Assembly (NCBI GenBank): GCA_022818135.1 | Contig: JAFMSR010000018.1 | Coordinates: 408,051 to 472,050 of the forward strand | DNA length: 64,000 nucleotides | Direction of reading: 5' to 3' | From: Saxidomus purpurata | Taxonomy: Eukaryota; Mollusca; Bivalvia; Venerida; Veneridae | Part shown: one piece after another, positions 11,256 to 22,238 of the stretch | Layout: each line of letters opens with the position of its first letter | Numbering within the stretch: the first letter of the stretch is position 1 | The notes under the pieces: model-generated | Told to the model about the DNA's origin: nothing | What the model saw: only the letters and a program-made list of their open reading frames with translations | Databases searched by the model: none | Made by a program: the position numbers and the translations under genes

Positions 11256-11508
11256 AGACAGATGCAGATACAAGAGAATCCGGGTACCAGACCATCGCTA
11301 ATATACGAATAGACCCCTTGGTTCTTTAACATGCTCTACGTGTAGCACCGATACACGTGAGACTACCTCTGGGTTTTTAACCAGTTCATCTCTAGATGGT
11401 TGGGAAACACTGAAAAGCGTTTCTGAAATTCCAAATGCCCTGGCCGGGATTCGAACCGGGTACCTCCGGATCGGTTCTCCAAAGCGTTAACCACTCGACC
11501 ACGGCACA
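11256..11508 (-). mobile_element. tRNA-derived SINE, copy 1
   Basis: On the minus strand it starts with a tRNA-like head: an A box in tggtcgagtggttaacg and a B box in cggttcgaatcccgg. A body follows, containing cagaaacgcttttcagtgtt, and the copy ends near gcagatacaagagaatcc in plus orientation. Four related copies occur in this window, all on the minus strand. It interrupts the Tigger transposase, so it is younger than that element's death or caused it. The head resembles a Leu/Ser-type tRNA, but it does not fold as a complete gene by eye. Confidence 0.8.
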
Positions 11509-11512
11509 AATT

Positions 11513-12682
11513 TTTCGGCTGGTATTTATAAGCAATCATAAAATATATATTTATGACCGCGTCGTAAGGTGAACTAAAAGGAATGTATATGCAATTACTC
11601 AATACCTCTTTAATTTTACTTTCCATATCAGAACTTCTGCCTGAAGTTAAAAACATAAATTGTGAGGCAATTATTTCAACAATGTATTTATTTTGTGCCG
11701 TTTTATAACAGAGCTACAAACAGATTTATTTGAGTGTTGGTGGATAAAAGAAACTTAGGTGCTTAAGGTTAGGAATTGTAATATTGTTGCTGTCCTTGGC
11801 TATCCGGACTGTATGATTGTAATATGGATATATGGTTAAGAAGCTAATGACTGAAGTGTAATATCATCCACATTTAGGAAACATGTAACATATAATAGAA
11901 ATCCCGATAATTTACACTTGTAAATCACAACCCTACAGTCGGACCACTCCTGTAAGTAGTGTCGTAAAATGCATTTTTTTCTATCTGAAGTGTCCTTAAT
12001 GACAACGCCAATGGCGTCATTCTCTTTTCTGCTCCATATATTCTGAACATGAAACGGACACCTTACACTTTAATACTTAAGTGTTAATTTATGAGATGTA
12101 GTATTTCTCTATGTCTAAAAAACCTCATCACGAGTTTCTCTAGAATATGCCATACGCAATAATATATAAGATATATCATGTCATAGAGGAAATAAATAAC
12201 ACAGTAAAGTATTGATAAATAGACAGTGATATATTTGGTAAAATTACCTTTTGTTAGACAATGTGTACATTTTTATATTCTTGAAGCTAGAATGACTCGA
12301 AGCCGTACAATATATACTCTGAAATTCTGTCCTGCTCCCGAGGGTAACTAATAAAAGATCCATGATTTTTTTATGATTCTGTTTTTTACTCGAAATATAG
12401 CAGCGTTTTAATTCCATTAGATATCAATTCACTATACGCCCATCGTAAACGAATCTCGATTGCTGTTCGATTAAATCAGGAAACCCAATAGAGTGACTCT
12501 AAACGTTTAATTGCATTTGGGATTCCGGAAACTAGCAGCAAATCAAAATAGTGGATGAACCGGTTTAATCTACCTACTTTGTGCGGTCTAATAAAATATA
12601 GCTAAAATCGCCTGCTTATGTTTTTTAGAAAATTGAAAGGTTTTAGATCAATAAACAACGATGTTCATTTCTTTTCAGTCGT
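11513..12682. other. Unassigned stretch after the SINE
   Basis: No transposase C-terminus is detected here. The frame at 11363-11656 on the minus strand is driven by the SINE. The rest is AT-rich without recognisable features. Confidence 0.4.
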
Positions 12683-12930
12683 TATACGGCGTAAAATGGG
12701 ATGATATACGGGAGTGTACGGGACTACGTATATTATCAATGTACGGGAAAATATACGGAACAAATTAGGTAAACGGATGTGTACAGAGCCGTATATGCTG
12801 CTGGTCCGTATATTTTTGATATACAGTATTTAGCATATTTAAGAAAACGGGAATCCTGATATACAATACAAAAGCCCATATTCTACTTAAATACGGGACT
12901 GTTCATGCCAGTCCGTATATTTTCTTTATC
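12683..12930. repeat. CCGTATA-rich repeat, inverted copy
   Basis: The first ~80 bp (cgtaaaatgggatgatatac, then cgggagtgtacgggact) is the inverse of the block ending at 10327. The CCGTATA word density stays high to about 12930. No coding sequence is visible. Confidence 0.6.
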
Positions 12931-14541
12931 AAATTCGATTCTTTATAGCCAATGTTTGCTCGTTACGAACAATTTGTTTTCTTTTGCAAATATCTCGACT
13001 TGTCAAAACTATTATAACCCTAACAGTAACAATATGTAAAATATACTAACTGCTTAATAATTTGCAAATACATGTACAATTTTTATCGAACAGTGTCATT
13101 CCTGAATTGCGAACACTTTATAATCAGACTGTTATAATGTTTATAGACTGTGTATAGTGAATTGTTTGCCATCTTCCTTTGAAGGTCACTGTAGACAATA
13201 TCTTCTGTAAATAACGCTTGCTCTGCTAAACTTCCAAAATGGACTTACTATACAGTTTGATCAGTACATTCAACTTTTAAAAAGTGTGTGCACGGAATAT
13301 TTACTATTTGAAAGCAATAGTTACGACAGTAACAGACACAGTGTTAATGGACCGGGTATTTTCTATGCATTTTACTAATTCTTATTTGGGTTCCATTATT
13401 GCATAATTAATCAATTGTAACTTCTCCTTTAAAACTCAAAACAAATGTGTCTATTTTTGACGTATAGATGTGCCAGTGTTTACACACTTAAAACAGCATT
13501 TTCAAGTTTTCTGAAATTATAAAAGAATTGTATATACAATGTACATATGAGCATTCTATGTCCATTATATTCTTAGAACGGCAGTTTATCCATTCTCTAG
13601 ATAAGACAATTTAATTGAAAATTTCAATATTTGCTTTTTGTTTTTATTTTATAAATGAAACATTTTTGTGTTGGGTGTATATTTATGTGATAAATATATA
13701 GATCTTATAGTTAACATTTTATTATTGCCTAAATGTTTTGTACATGTTAACCTGTTTGATAGAATGTAATTAATGTGACAGTTGTATTTAATACTATGTT
13801 AATGGTGAAAATTCTAAGTGGTAAGTCTGTCCACAATAATCAATATCGAGAACTTAGGTTTTCGAGATTTAATGATAAAATTAGTGCAGACTCAATAACT
13901 AACATGTACCATTCTTGACAAAGAACATTTAATAATGTATATTAATAATCATGCCTAACATAAACTTTTTAATTGACAAGGTATAAATCTGAACGAAAAA
14001 GTCATTTATATGTAATTCCGTTCGCAACTGACTTGTTATAAGTCAGGGTCATCATTTTGAAGACAGTATTTTCGGTCACTTTTAAGATGTAAGAAAAGTC
14101 TTAAAGAGCAAATTACAAAGATGACTTATTGACAGTACTAATTAATGTTTTCTTTTCTTGTATCTTACTGAATAATATTCACAACATGTAAGGAAAACTT
14201 CATTTTGATTTATAGTAAGATACAACTTTCTTATATACGGTCCTTTTTACATAGAATTATCTGTATTATATGCCAACTTATAAATATGATTATTATTATT
14301 TCTTTTTATTGTTGTTGTTTACAATTTATTAATTATCATTGGCAATATTGAAATTCATCTGATCAATATGTAATGGAAGATAAGAGGACTCCGACTTAAT
14401 TTTATATTTGCAACATTTGATGCACTTGATGAAGATACGTAGCCCTGTCGCTGAATATCGTTTTGTTTTCATCTGTGATAAATATATGTCAACCGGTAGA
14501 ATGATACAGGATGCAGTCCATAAAAGCGTTGACAATTATTA
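12931..14541. other. Unassigned AT-rich stretch
   Basis: I see no coding frame above background, no tandem array and no RNA gene. Confidence 0.4.
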
Positions 14542-14677
14542 GTTATACGGGTTTTTGCCGTGTACATCTGGATATGTACCCTTTTTGTATTGTATGTCGC
14601 CCGAGCCGTAAGGCGAGGGTGACATACAATACAAACAGGGTACATGTCCAGATGTACACGGCAAAAACCCGTATAAC
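14542..14677. mobile_element. 136-bp perfect-type hairpin (foldback element)
   Basis: Arms 14542-14598 and 14621-14677 are inverted repeats of 57 bp with about two mismatches. The 22-base loop (cccgagccgtaaggcgaggg) itself contains a small gcc/ggc stem. The loop resembles the centre of the hairpin at 47463-47632 (cgggcttcgccctcg), suggesting the same class of foldback element. Confidence 0.8.
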
Positions 14678-14869
14678 GATTATATAATACCGCAATTTAA
14701 AATTATTGCGCTAGAATATGTTCACAAGAATATGTATTTTCAATAATCTTAAAATGGAGCCGTATCGATCAAATATGTACACGGATCGATTAACCAATCG
14801 GAAAGCGAGCATTTTGGTAGCGGTATTATATACATGCTTCTTGTGGGCAATTGCAAAATCAGTACCCGA

Positions 14870-15159
14870 ATATTCTTTCTTATGTAGAAGGGCGGTACAA
14901 CTACTTACATGTAGTTGTCTGATGTCCAGGTCGTATGTTAAAATGTAATAAATGTGGTTTATGTATAGAAAATACAATTGATCACGGTTTGTGGTTTTGC
15001 AGAAATACCGAGAATATGAGAAAATATCTGGTAAGTGCAATGTTTGATGTTATGGGTATAGATAGATTTGTTAAGTTTTCAAGTCTGTCAAGTAAGAAGC
15101 AAAACACTACAGCAGTGTTGTCAGCTGTTGAGACAGATGACGGTAGTTCCATCATTTAA
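14870..15159 (+). pseudogene. LINE C-terminal zinc-finger fragment
   Basis: Two adjacent frames give RRAVQLLTCSCLMSRSYVK and then CNKCGLCIENTIDHGLWFC. The second is a CCHC-type arrangement (Cys-X2-Cys, His, Cys) typical of the end of LINE ORF2. The preceding AVQLLTG-like string is usual just upstream of that finger. A frame change separates them near 14935. The reverse transcriptase domain is absent, so this is a small fragment. Confidence 0.55.
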
Positions 15160-15164
15160 TGATC

Positions 15165-15188
15165 TATCGATCTATCTATCGATATATA

Positions 15189-15222
<34 letters not shown>
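15165..15222. repeat. TCTA/TCTG microsatellite
   Basis: A run of gatctatctatcgat-type words is followed by about eight tandem copies of tctg. It directly follows the LINE fragment, where such tails are common. Confidence 0.85.
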
Positions 15223-15223
<1 letters not shown>

Positions 15224-15382
15224 TTAAATCTTTAACGCTTCACCATCTCTAAATTGCAGATGCATTTAGTTATGTATTTTATTCTCTCTATTTTTGGAAC
15301 TCATGCAAATTAGCATCGTACTTAGAAAAATGATGTGCTCCTTTTACATAGGTATACACATCTACTAACCAAAACAAATTGA

Positions 15383-15613
15383 GGAGACAGATGCAGATAC
15401 AAGGGAATCCTGGTAGCAGAACTTAGGTCTTTAAGATAACATTCCTTTATTCGTTAATGTGTTCGGTGTATAGAACGTCGGTTTACAACCAGTTCATCTC
15501 TAGATGGGTTGGAAACACGGAAAAGCTCCCTTAAATTTCCATTGCCCCAGTCGGAATTCATACCAGAGACATCTGCATTTGTAGTCCAGAGCATTAACCA
15601 ACTTCCACCACTT
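15383..15613 (-). mobile_element. tRNA-derived SINE, copy 2 (degraded)
   Basis: It shares the gacagatgcagatacaag end and the ccagttcatctctagatggg segment with the other copies. The tRNA-like head (near 15550-15613) has lost a clear B box. Minus orientation. Confidence 0.7.
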
Positions 15614-17360
15614 CATCCATTTTAGAACAATGGAACTGATTTCTAATGATTTTTATTTTGCTGAATTTGCTAAATATGAAACATGTATGTTATTTTTTCT
15701 GCTAAAAAACACAGTTGTTTGGGTATACACTCACGAGAAAAGTACATATCGTTCTTAATAATTTATAACTGGCTTAGTTACTAAGTGTTCCAACTCAGAA
15801 ACGAGTGTGTCTTTAGGCGATGCATGTTATCCTGATAATTGTTTATACAATATGATTTGCATGCGTTCACCATTTATTTTTCTGTTATTCAATCAACTGT
15901 TTTCGTCGTTTCATGCGGAAAATAGCTAAACAATTTGACTTTTTGTTTACTATGTTACGAGGAAGTTATATGAAATCTGTGGTACAATGAGTTTTTGTTC
16001 CGTTGCTAATTAGCTGTTGTAACTGGCTGAATTTGTCAATGATATTATGAACTTTCATTCTGCTTGTAGCAAATAATTTTGCTGTTTCGACTAGTGTAGT
16101 TCCAGTTTAGCCATTATGCAACCTGGTCACAATCTGCACATTTTACTTTATTGTCAATATACCTCCAGTAAACCTTTGAAGAAATATTTTTTCCCATCTT
16201 AATTGAATTATTATAGATATAAATATGCTAATATTATTTTATCATAACTCGTATTGGGTGATGATGGATTTACAAAAACACCAAGATATGAAAACTGCAG
16301 AAAAAAAACGTCAAACCCTACAGTGTGCAAAAAGATATATTTTGTGAAGATTCTATAACCTGTAATAAGTTTGAAGATGCAAGTTTTGTTTGGATTCACA
16401 TTTTACAAAGGATTTTTTTATTTCAATAAATAATTCGGAGAAGCAAACTTTTGTGTACAGACAAAGACACAAGAAGATATTGATAGTGTAACACAAACAA
16501 GAGCATATATACTCTGTTGCAAAAGAAAGTGTACACTAAGGTTCTTGTTAGTTTCATGTATCATTTTTAACAGAAATACTTAAATGTTTGGTATCAAAAT
16601 CTAGAGCAATTTGTGCTTAGTTTTATTTGCATTGATAGCACCTTCATTTGATAGCAATGTAGTATAAAGGTAGTGTTGGATATTTTGAGACCGAAATGTT
16701 TTATCAAAAAAGAGATATTCAAAATAAAAACTTAGACAATTTCTTTTGCAACTGAGTATAAAACAAAAAAGAGAAAATCTCAAGTAGAAATCAAGGATAA
16801 GGATAAAAGCGAGAACACGTAATAAACAGAAACACAAAAAACAATTAGGTCAGTTTCGTGTCTGTGGATATTGTGCTGATTCAGTTAGGGATATATATTG
16901 GAATGATTAATTAACTCGGTGACATGCATCTGAGATTGTCAGAATAACGTTTGGAAAATTAAATGTAAAGAAGAACATACAATAACAACTGCATCGTATA
17001 ACCTTTTATCACATACCTATAAATATTATGTCGAAAATTAAGCCTTTATGCAACCATCAAAAACAGTCTGACAGAAAACAAAAACATGTAAGTGCAACTC
17101 GCTTTGCATAACTTGACCCAATTCTATATATAGCGCAGACAAAAACCCACTAGCTGCTTTTGTAAGACAAATGATAAAAAGTAGAATTCATTTTTAATTT
17201 TACAAAACATACAAAATTGCTCCATTTATGTAGTAGCATATAACAATAACTGTTGCTGTAATTAAGAATGATAAATAACATTTATCAACTGCAATTTTGT
17301 TGTTTGTTTTATAATAATTGTATAATTGGTTTGCTGGTTGTTAACTAATATTCTATTTCT
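15614..17360. other. Mostly unassigned; old dispersed repeat at 16262-16410
   Basis: The block 16275-16400 (caagatatgaaaac, later gtttgaagatgcaag) is recognisably related to 52824-52920, including order and spacing of several words. The family is unknown and non-coding. The rest shows nothing I can name. Confidence 0.4.
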
Positions 17361-17569
17361 GTCAAAATCCGTAGTACAAACTCCAAATACAACAGATTTG
17401 TTAGCAGTTTATTTAAACAAGGTTCTTTGATCATCCGAACAAAGAACTCATGAACAACAGGATGTTCTGTCAGAAATTGAAAATAAAAACCACCTCAAAC
17501 AGTATGATCAAGTGAATTTTGCAACTACAAATCAGCAAAATACTAGCAGCCGTGTCTCGAAGCAGCCAA

Positions 17570-17720
17570 CATTTTATTTGAACGACTTTGCCAGCGAAAA
17601 TTTGTGAACAGGATGAAAAATTCCAATACAGTCATTGAAACTGAATTTGCATTTAAGTATTTCTATTCATAATTCTCAAAAATACATATCAACCATGCTG
17701 AGAGAAATTACCCTTATTAT
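17570..17720 (+). pseudogene. Possible N-terminal piece of the Crypton-like gene
   Basis: One frame reads RKFVNRMKNSNTVIETEFAF, which resembles the segment in Crypton/DUF3504 proteins where a K-N-T-x-x-T-E pattern precedes the core-binding domain. It lies about 0.9 kb before the clear recombinase remnant, in the same direction. The match is short, so the call is tentative. Confidence 0.35.
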
Positions 17721-18045
17721 AAATCAAAATACTCATATCTGTAATAAAGAGTATACAGATAGAAAATTGATAAAACTCTTCACATTTCTTACATGATTTC
17801 GTGGCTTCTTTACAAAATTAAATGTGTGTATTGGGTCTTAACAAAAATAACTAACCTAATTTAGGGCGGTTGGTGTTATTTATGTATTGTTTTTCTTTCA
17901 AAACACTTGACGATTGATTTTTTTGGTCATTTTCTTATGAAAAATATTTCAGGTCGGCAGAAATAAAAGTTCATTTAGGTCAAGAGACAGGAATCACACT
18001 ATTAGCCTTGTTAGAAAGTGTTGCTCATTATTTGCAACATCAACA

Positions 18046-18433
18046 ATTAAGGGTGTTTCTCTTGGTGCTCTGCCTTCTGCAAATGCATTGAGTACATACG
18101 TTTTTTGGTTCTCAAGGTTTGCTTTTTATATATTTATACACGAGCATTTTTGTGTTTTACATACCATGCCTTTTGTTTCCATTGCGTGTGTTAGAGATTC
18201 ACCTAGCAGGGATTACTTTTATTTACACTGTCCTGTGACTTTGGAACATGGTGGGGGTAAGAGTGAGGTTGGGTGCGCACCATAAACCGGTTTAAGCTCC
18301 CCAGTGGTGTTTTTGCCACTGACCGTTCCAAGGCGGTGCCCCACTGTGTTCCGTTAATTGTTCGTTTTGTCCTCGTGTGTTTGCTTTGTATGCTTGTGTG
18401 TGTTGGTAGTGTATGTTTGTGTGTGTACATGGT

Positions 18434-18477
<44 letters not shown>

Positions 18478-18593
18478 TGTGTGTGTGTGTGTTGGTGGTG
18501 TGCACTTCTGGGTGCTGTGGGGCTCGTTTTGGGGAGGCTGCGTTTTTGGTACGTGGCATTCCCTGTTTGATATTATTTTTGTTTTTAACTATT
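18046..18593 (+). mobile_element. 5'-truncated 3' end of an RT retroelement (copy B)
   Basis: From taagggtgtttctcttgg onward this is almost identical to 49717-50206, which lies directly downstream of the RT fragment at 48850-49620. The 65-codon frame at 18088-18285 is identical in both copies, but so is the DNA, so this shows recency and not selection. A TG/CG microsatellite sits at 18420-18493. The 3' end extends beyond the 49.7-kb copy, through attccctgtttgatattatt, and matches the minus-strand fragment at 55676-55736. Sharing a 3' end with different 5' ends points to target-primed reverse transcription. It sits inside the Crypton-like gene. Confidence 0.7.
18420..18493. repeat. TG / TGCG microsatellite
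   Basis: Alternating gt with a central block of gcgt units. It occupies the same place in the retroelement 3' region as the pure TG run at 50087-50146. Confidence 0.9.
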
Positions 18594-18599
18594 GGCACT

Positions 18600-19440
18600 C
18601 CATCTCCATATCCAAGCCTGACACACTCACTAGCTACTCTTCCACCGTGAAATTGATCAGTATCAGCCAGATAAGCAATGTCCCTATAGTATGGTTAAAG
18701 AATGTCATTGCATCCAAACGCAGGCAATTGCAAATGATTCGCAAAGGAAGCCGCCCGAATGCAGCTCAACCACTTACACCTGATGACGAAGCCTTGTCAA
18801 AGGAAAGAAATTGAATTATCCTCAGTAGCTTCTTTACAAAACATGGTTTGATAACAGAATGCTATTTGGAATCAGCGGTGGTGCAAAATCTATAATCTCC
18901 GCTGCGATGATGTAACTCTGAACGTAGATGTTCAAGGAATGGAATAGTTTTTAGTTTAATGAACGCTGCCTTAAAACAAGAACTGGCGCACAAAATTATT
19001 CTAATCAACATGCATTATAACTGAAGCATTATGCTCATGATATGCAAAGTAAAGAGTGTTCTGTACATGCTGACGAATAGTTTATGAGACGACGCTCGAA
19101 AGATACATACACTCCCGAGTCTTCATTCTATCTTGACAACCACAACAGAAGGCCAGAATCAGACAAATGGTATAAAAAGCAACCGTTTGGTGAAAACACT
19201 GTGTGAGGTTTGACGAAGAAAATGGCTAAGAAAGCAAACTTATCTGGTAAAAAAACAAACCACTCCGCACGTAAATCAACCTGCACAAATAAGTACTTGC
19301 GGCTACAACAATTCAGTAGCTAACCGGTCACAGAAACTTTCAGTCTGTCAATAACTATGCTGTTGCCTCAGATCAAACACAAAAAAATAAAATGTTGTAT
19401 CTTGTAGATGTTTCAAACTGCTAACATCCAAAACTGCCAT
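18600..19440 (+). pseudogene. Crypton-type tyrosine recombinase (DUF3504-like), decayed
   Basis: Pieces in three frames follow the order of the family. First comes KPDTLTSYSSTVK (18617), then ASKRRQLQMIRKGSRPNAAQ and PLTPDDEAL (to about 18800). After a frameshift come DDVTLNVDVQGMEY, NERCLKTRTGAQNYSN, PESSFYLDNHNRRPESDKWY and KKQPFGE. A TGA near 19210 precedes KKMAKKANLSGKKTNHSARK (catalytic Arg region, about 19220-19275). Then GHRNFQSVNNYAVASDQTQK follows (about 19328-19390) with the His and the nucleophile-type Tyr. Such recombinases integrate circular DNA through a phosphotyrosine intermediate; relatives have been domesticated in animals. Several stops and frameshifts mean no product. The retroelement 3' end at 18046-18593 sits just before the first recognisable piece. 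Confidence 0.8.
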
Positions 19441-20485
19441 ATTTGTCTTTAACAAAAACTACAAGAGTTCCAGTCACTCAAAACCCAAATGAAAAGGAGT
19501 CATGGTGATTGACAGTAGAGACAGCGAATAAACCGTATAGACACTGTAATTTACCGTTTGACAACACTTTCCAATCAGTTCATACAAAATTTCATTTGAG
19601 CTTTTTCATGTTTGTGTTAAATTGGCATCATCTCTATTGATGTTCTATAACTTTAACAATGCGCACTACATTATTTTTCTTGTTTCTTTAGGTACAAATT
19701 GTTTTTGTTGTGTTATACATAATGAACACACTGCTAATATAATTTGTATTAATGTGCAAATACACTACATTGTATATTTCATATGAATAAAGTAGTTCTT
19801 CAGTTCGTGATAATTTATAGTCTCTTTTGTTTGAAATAAACACAAAATAAGTGGAGGTATATAACTAAAGGGCGCGCCTCGTGTGATTCAGGCCCAGTAA
19901 ATCAACTTGAGTCGAATATAAAATTACCGATCAAGCTACTGTGGTAATTACTATATTGTATTAAACTGCTAAACACGTATTTTGAAAAATATATTGAATT
20001 AGTGAATACAACAGAAATGTATAAAACTTGATAGGTCACTAAAAGCATCTGGCGGGCAATATTCCCCTAGAAATAAGATCAATTTCCAAGTATTAGCAAC
20101 TAAAATGGTGATCAAATGCTGACGGCTGAGAAAATCTTGTGTCTTTTGAGTGTCTTTTTTTTAAACGTTCGTTTTGTTTAGCATAATTTAAAAAGGATGT
20201 GTATAGATAGTCAGAGACGTAGTTACATTTGCATTTAGCAAGAACAAGTATAATTCATAAAAAAAACAATAAAGACATTTTAGTACAAAAAAGAATAGTG
20301 AAATGAAACTAAAATAGTGCAATTCCGAAACAGTACTCCTGTTCTAACAAACAAAAGAGTAGAAAGACCACTGCCAAAAATTTAATGCTTAACAGTAATT
20401 TGTAAACGATCGCTTTCGTATCGTTTAGTAGGATTTAATCGTTGGTACCGATTTCCCTCATAACCAACGCCCCGATCTTAGGTTT
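19441..20485. other. Unassigned stretch after the Crypton-like remnant
   Basis: Possibly 3' flank of the Crypton element. No terminal repeats or coding frames are recognised. Confidence 0.4.
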
Positions 20486-20684
20486 CGGAGGAAAGTTCAA
20501 GTTGCAGAAAGTGTCCAAATTCAAGAGACACGCCTGGTTCTTTTAAAATGCCGGATGTATAGCACCCATATAAGGGACCTCGGTTTTTGTCCAATCCGAA
20601 AGAATGTTAATAATTGTAGTTGGTCAACCCCGGGAATCGAGATTATAAGTCTAGTGCTCTACCGATTGAGCTAACCGGGCTGAC
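20486..20684 (-). mobile_element. tRNA-derived SINE with a different head
   Basis: On the minus strand the head starts gcccggttagctcaatcgg and continues tagagcac, a good A box of Lys/Ile type. The B box is weak. The tail segment (ggtgctatacatccgg, then aaaagaacca) matches the body of the SINE copies at 11256, 21991 and 62729, whose head is of a different tRNA type. So one body is joined to two heads. Confidence 0.7.
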
Positions 20685-21049
20685 TAGACGATTCTTGGTT
20701 ATACATGTACATTGACTTTTTGTTTAATGTTTAATTAAGTTGACAAACAATTACTTTTGTTAATAAATCATAAAAAAGAGTATCTTAAGTAGTTATAGCG
20801 CTGTAAATATCTTATACATATATCTATAGCAAAATAATCAGTATGTCGCAAAGATTGACTTTTAAACCCTGTTAAATGCTTTCAGAATGATGCATTTTTA
20901 TTACATATTGTTTGTAAGTATTTTACTACACACAATTTGTCCGGTTAAAATTTCAACTGAGCTATCTGTATTACGTTTTTGACGTTATACACATTGCCTC
21001 TTTCCACTACTAACCTTCCACTCCCGAGATAAAAAGCTCAATTTTTGTG
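20685..21049. other. Unassigned stretch
   Basis: AT-rich, with no feature seen. Confidence 0.4.
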
Positions 21050-21470
21050 TCGCCCTTTTCGGAGAAAAGGCGATACATTGGGATCGCTTTGTCCGTCCGC
21101 CGGTCCGTCCGTCAGTCTCACAAACTTAATAATTTTGCAATTTCTTAAAATTTCTTTATCAAACTTTCAAATTGTATTGTTTATGACAAAGGGTCATGAT
21201 GCCGCCAAACTTTGTAGGTCAAAGTCATATTTGACAGAGTTATGCCCCTAACCCTAACCCTAACCCTTTTTGTACTTAGATTTTGTCACAAAAACGTAAA
21301 GTTGGCTATCACGTTGCCATTTCTTAAGATTTCTTCACCAAACTTTCAAATTGCATTGTTTATGACGTAAGGGTTATGATGTCGCCAATTCTGTTGGTTA
21401 GTGTCATATTTGACAGAGTTATGCCACTTTTTATACTTAGATTTTGTCAAAAAATTATTTTGACTTATCA
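21050..21470 (+). repeat. Minisatellite element C (two units)
   Basis: It opens with a clean hairpin, cgcccttttcggagaaaagg plus cg (21050-21073). A TCCG microsatellite follows (21088-21112). Then two ~165-bp units, each with ctttcaaattg, catgatg- or gttatgatg-type words, and a segment ending tgacagagttatgcc. The first unit contains three telomere-type repeats that the second lacks. Confidence 0.75.
21246..21267. repeat. Interstitial telomere-type repeats (CCCTAA)3.7
   Basis: Three full CCCTAA units plus CCCT lie inside the first unit of element C. In the second unit (near 21420) the same place reads gttatgccactttttatac, without them. TTAGGG is the telomere repeat of most animals, including molluscs. 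Confidence 0.85.
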
Positions 21471-21990
21471 GGTATTACCCTAACAACAATCGATATGAGG
21501 GAAACTTTCTAACAACAAATTCATAATTTCAATCTTTGCAGTTTAGACTAACAACACATGTTATCATAATACTGTAGACGAAAACACATTTCTCAACAGT
21601 TTGGGCATATAAGTAAGAAAGACAAGCAATCATCGTTCTTCAATCTACATCTTAGCTAGTTCATGCTGTTTTTGAGGCAAAACTTCTGTTTTACAGATAA
21701 ACGCATAAATTCTCATTCAGGTTGTTGACATGACGCATTATGATGGCTTATTTGTCTAGATACGAATTTCTATGTTTTAAAGAATGATGTAATTGTACTA
21801 GTTTTTAATCGCAAGAATGAATTTGATACTTATTTAGGACGATATGTGGGAGAAATATAGTACATGCAAAAGGGCTTGCGGTAAATGAGTTATATATTGA
21901 TTTTTTTTTTATTGTTTTATGTATGTATTTTTCAGTACCAAGTACCAAGGATTGCAAGCTCTATTTTCCATCGAGGTCTTTCATTTCACT
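21471..21990. other. Unassigned stretch
   Basis: No feature is recognised. There is a short T run at 21901-21910. Confidence 0.4.
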
Positions 21991-22238
21991 TCAGATACAA
22001 GGGAATACGGGTACCGTCCCTAGCTCTTTTACGAATAGACCCCTTTGTTCTTTTATACGTGCCCGGTGTATAGCACCGATACACGCGAAACTACCTCTGG
22101 GTTTCTAACCAGTTCATCTCAGATAGGTGGGAAACACTGAAAAGCGTTTCTGAAATATCCAGTGCCCCGGCCGAGAATCGAACCGGGGACCTCCGGATTG
22201 GTAGTCCAGAGCGTTAACCACTCGGCCACCACTCCACC
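21991..22238 (-). mobile_element. tRNA-derived SINE, copy 3 (well preserved)
   Basis: The head on the minus strand reads gtggccgagtggttaacg (A box) and ccccggttcgattctcgg (B box). The body and the cagatacaaggg end match the copies at 11256 and 62729. The short plus frames 21885-22108 are shadows of this element. Confidence 0.85.

Noticed and set aside
11410..11508. Functional tRNA gene on the minus strand (also at 22145-22238 and 62890-62986)
   Set aside because: A and B boxes are present, but each is joined to the same ~160-bp body and repeated in dispersed copies, which defines a SINE. No complete cloverleaf by eye.
15165..15222. TCTG run as a regulatory GAGA-like element
   Set aside because: A simple microsatellite next to a LINE fragment explains it.
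18203..18814. Several overlapping 65-133-codon frames on both strands rich in Cys-Val or His-Thr
   Set aside because: They are translations of the TG/GCGT microsatellite and of the repeated retroelement 3' region. Only the last part of one of them (from about 18617) carries real Crypton homology.
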